A stretch of 5,796 bases of DNA from Prevotellaceae bacterium. Lineage in GTDB: Bacteria > Bacteroidota > Bacteroidia > Bacteroidales > UBA932. The translations under genes were made by a program, and so were the position numbers. Positions 5,746-5,796 of this stretch are shown one piece after another. The stretch is from NCBI GenBank assembly GCA_031264875.1, contig JAISDK010000013.1:1-5796 (forward strand), given 5' to 3'. Numbering within the stretch: the stretch's first letter is position 1; the number at the start of each line of letters is the position of its first letter. The notes under the pieces are model-generated. The model was not told the origin of the DNA, did no database searches, and saw only the letters and a program-made list of their open reading frames with translations.

Positions 5746-5796
5746 ATTTCGTCTGGAGACCTCAATATTGAATATTACAGATCAGGGCGAACACAC

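Overview
The window looks like chromosomal DNA from a member of the Bacteroidota, most likely the Bacteroidales. The evidence is two Bacteroidota-type sigma-ABfr -7 elements (TAnnTTTG) placed 7 to 14 bases before start codons, A-rich leaders instead of strong Shine-Dalgarno sites, a Cys-anchored lipoprotein with acidic residues just after the Cys, and a C-terminal fragment of an AAA-ATPase-like/PD-(D/E)XK protein of a kind abundant in that phylum. Every gene that can be supported is on the + strand.

Layout. Positions 1-450 hold the 3' end of a PD-(D/E)XK nuclease-domain gene that begins outside the window. Positions 451-640 are non-coding, rich in nested inverted repeats, and end in a promoter almost touching the next start codon. 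Positions 641-1825 encode an Fsr-type (fosmidomycin resistance) major facilitator exporter. Positions 1836-2113 hold a non-coding element with 28-bp terminal inverted repeats (26 of 28 match) around a second, 177-bp inverted repeat built from GAGACGCGA and 21-bp units. It fills nearly the whole gap between fsr and the next transcription unit.

Positions 2146-5639 form a four-gene cluster that reads as a metal-acquisition operon: (i) a Fur-superfamily regulator, most simply a Zur-like repressor; (ii) a short exported His/Cys-rich protein overlapping it; (iii) a TonB-dependent outer-membrane receptor with a ZnuD-like barrel motif; and (iv) a His-rich DUF4625-type lipoprotein whose start overlaps the receptor stop (ATGA). 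The working model is that the lipoprotein and receptor capture a metal (zinc preferred, other divalent metals possible) at the cell surface, the receptor imports it with TonB energy, the small protein binds or passes on metal in the envelope, and the regulator represses the operon when metal is sufficient. The gene families are seen in the sequence; the choice of zinc is inference.

Positions 5640-5796 are non-coding, with a strong 12-bp hairpin whose T-tract lies on the minus-strand side. This suggests a bidirectional terminator facing a convergent gene beyond the window. The most unusual items are the small His/Cys-rich protein, the nested inverted-repeat element, and a hairpin between genes (ii) and (iii) whose triloop is exactly the TAA stop codon.
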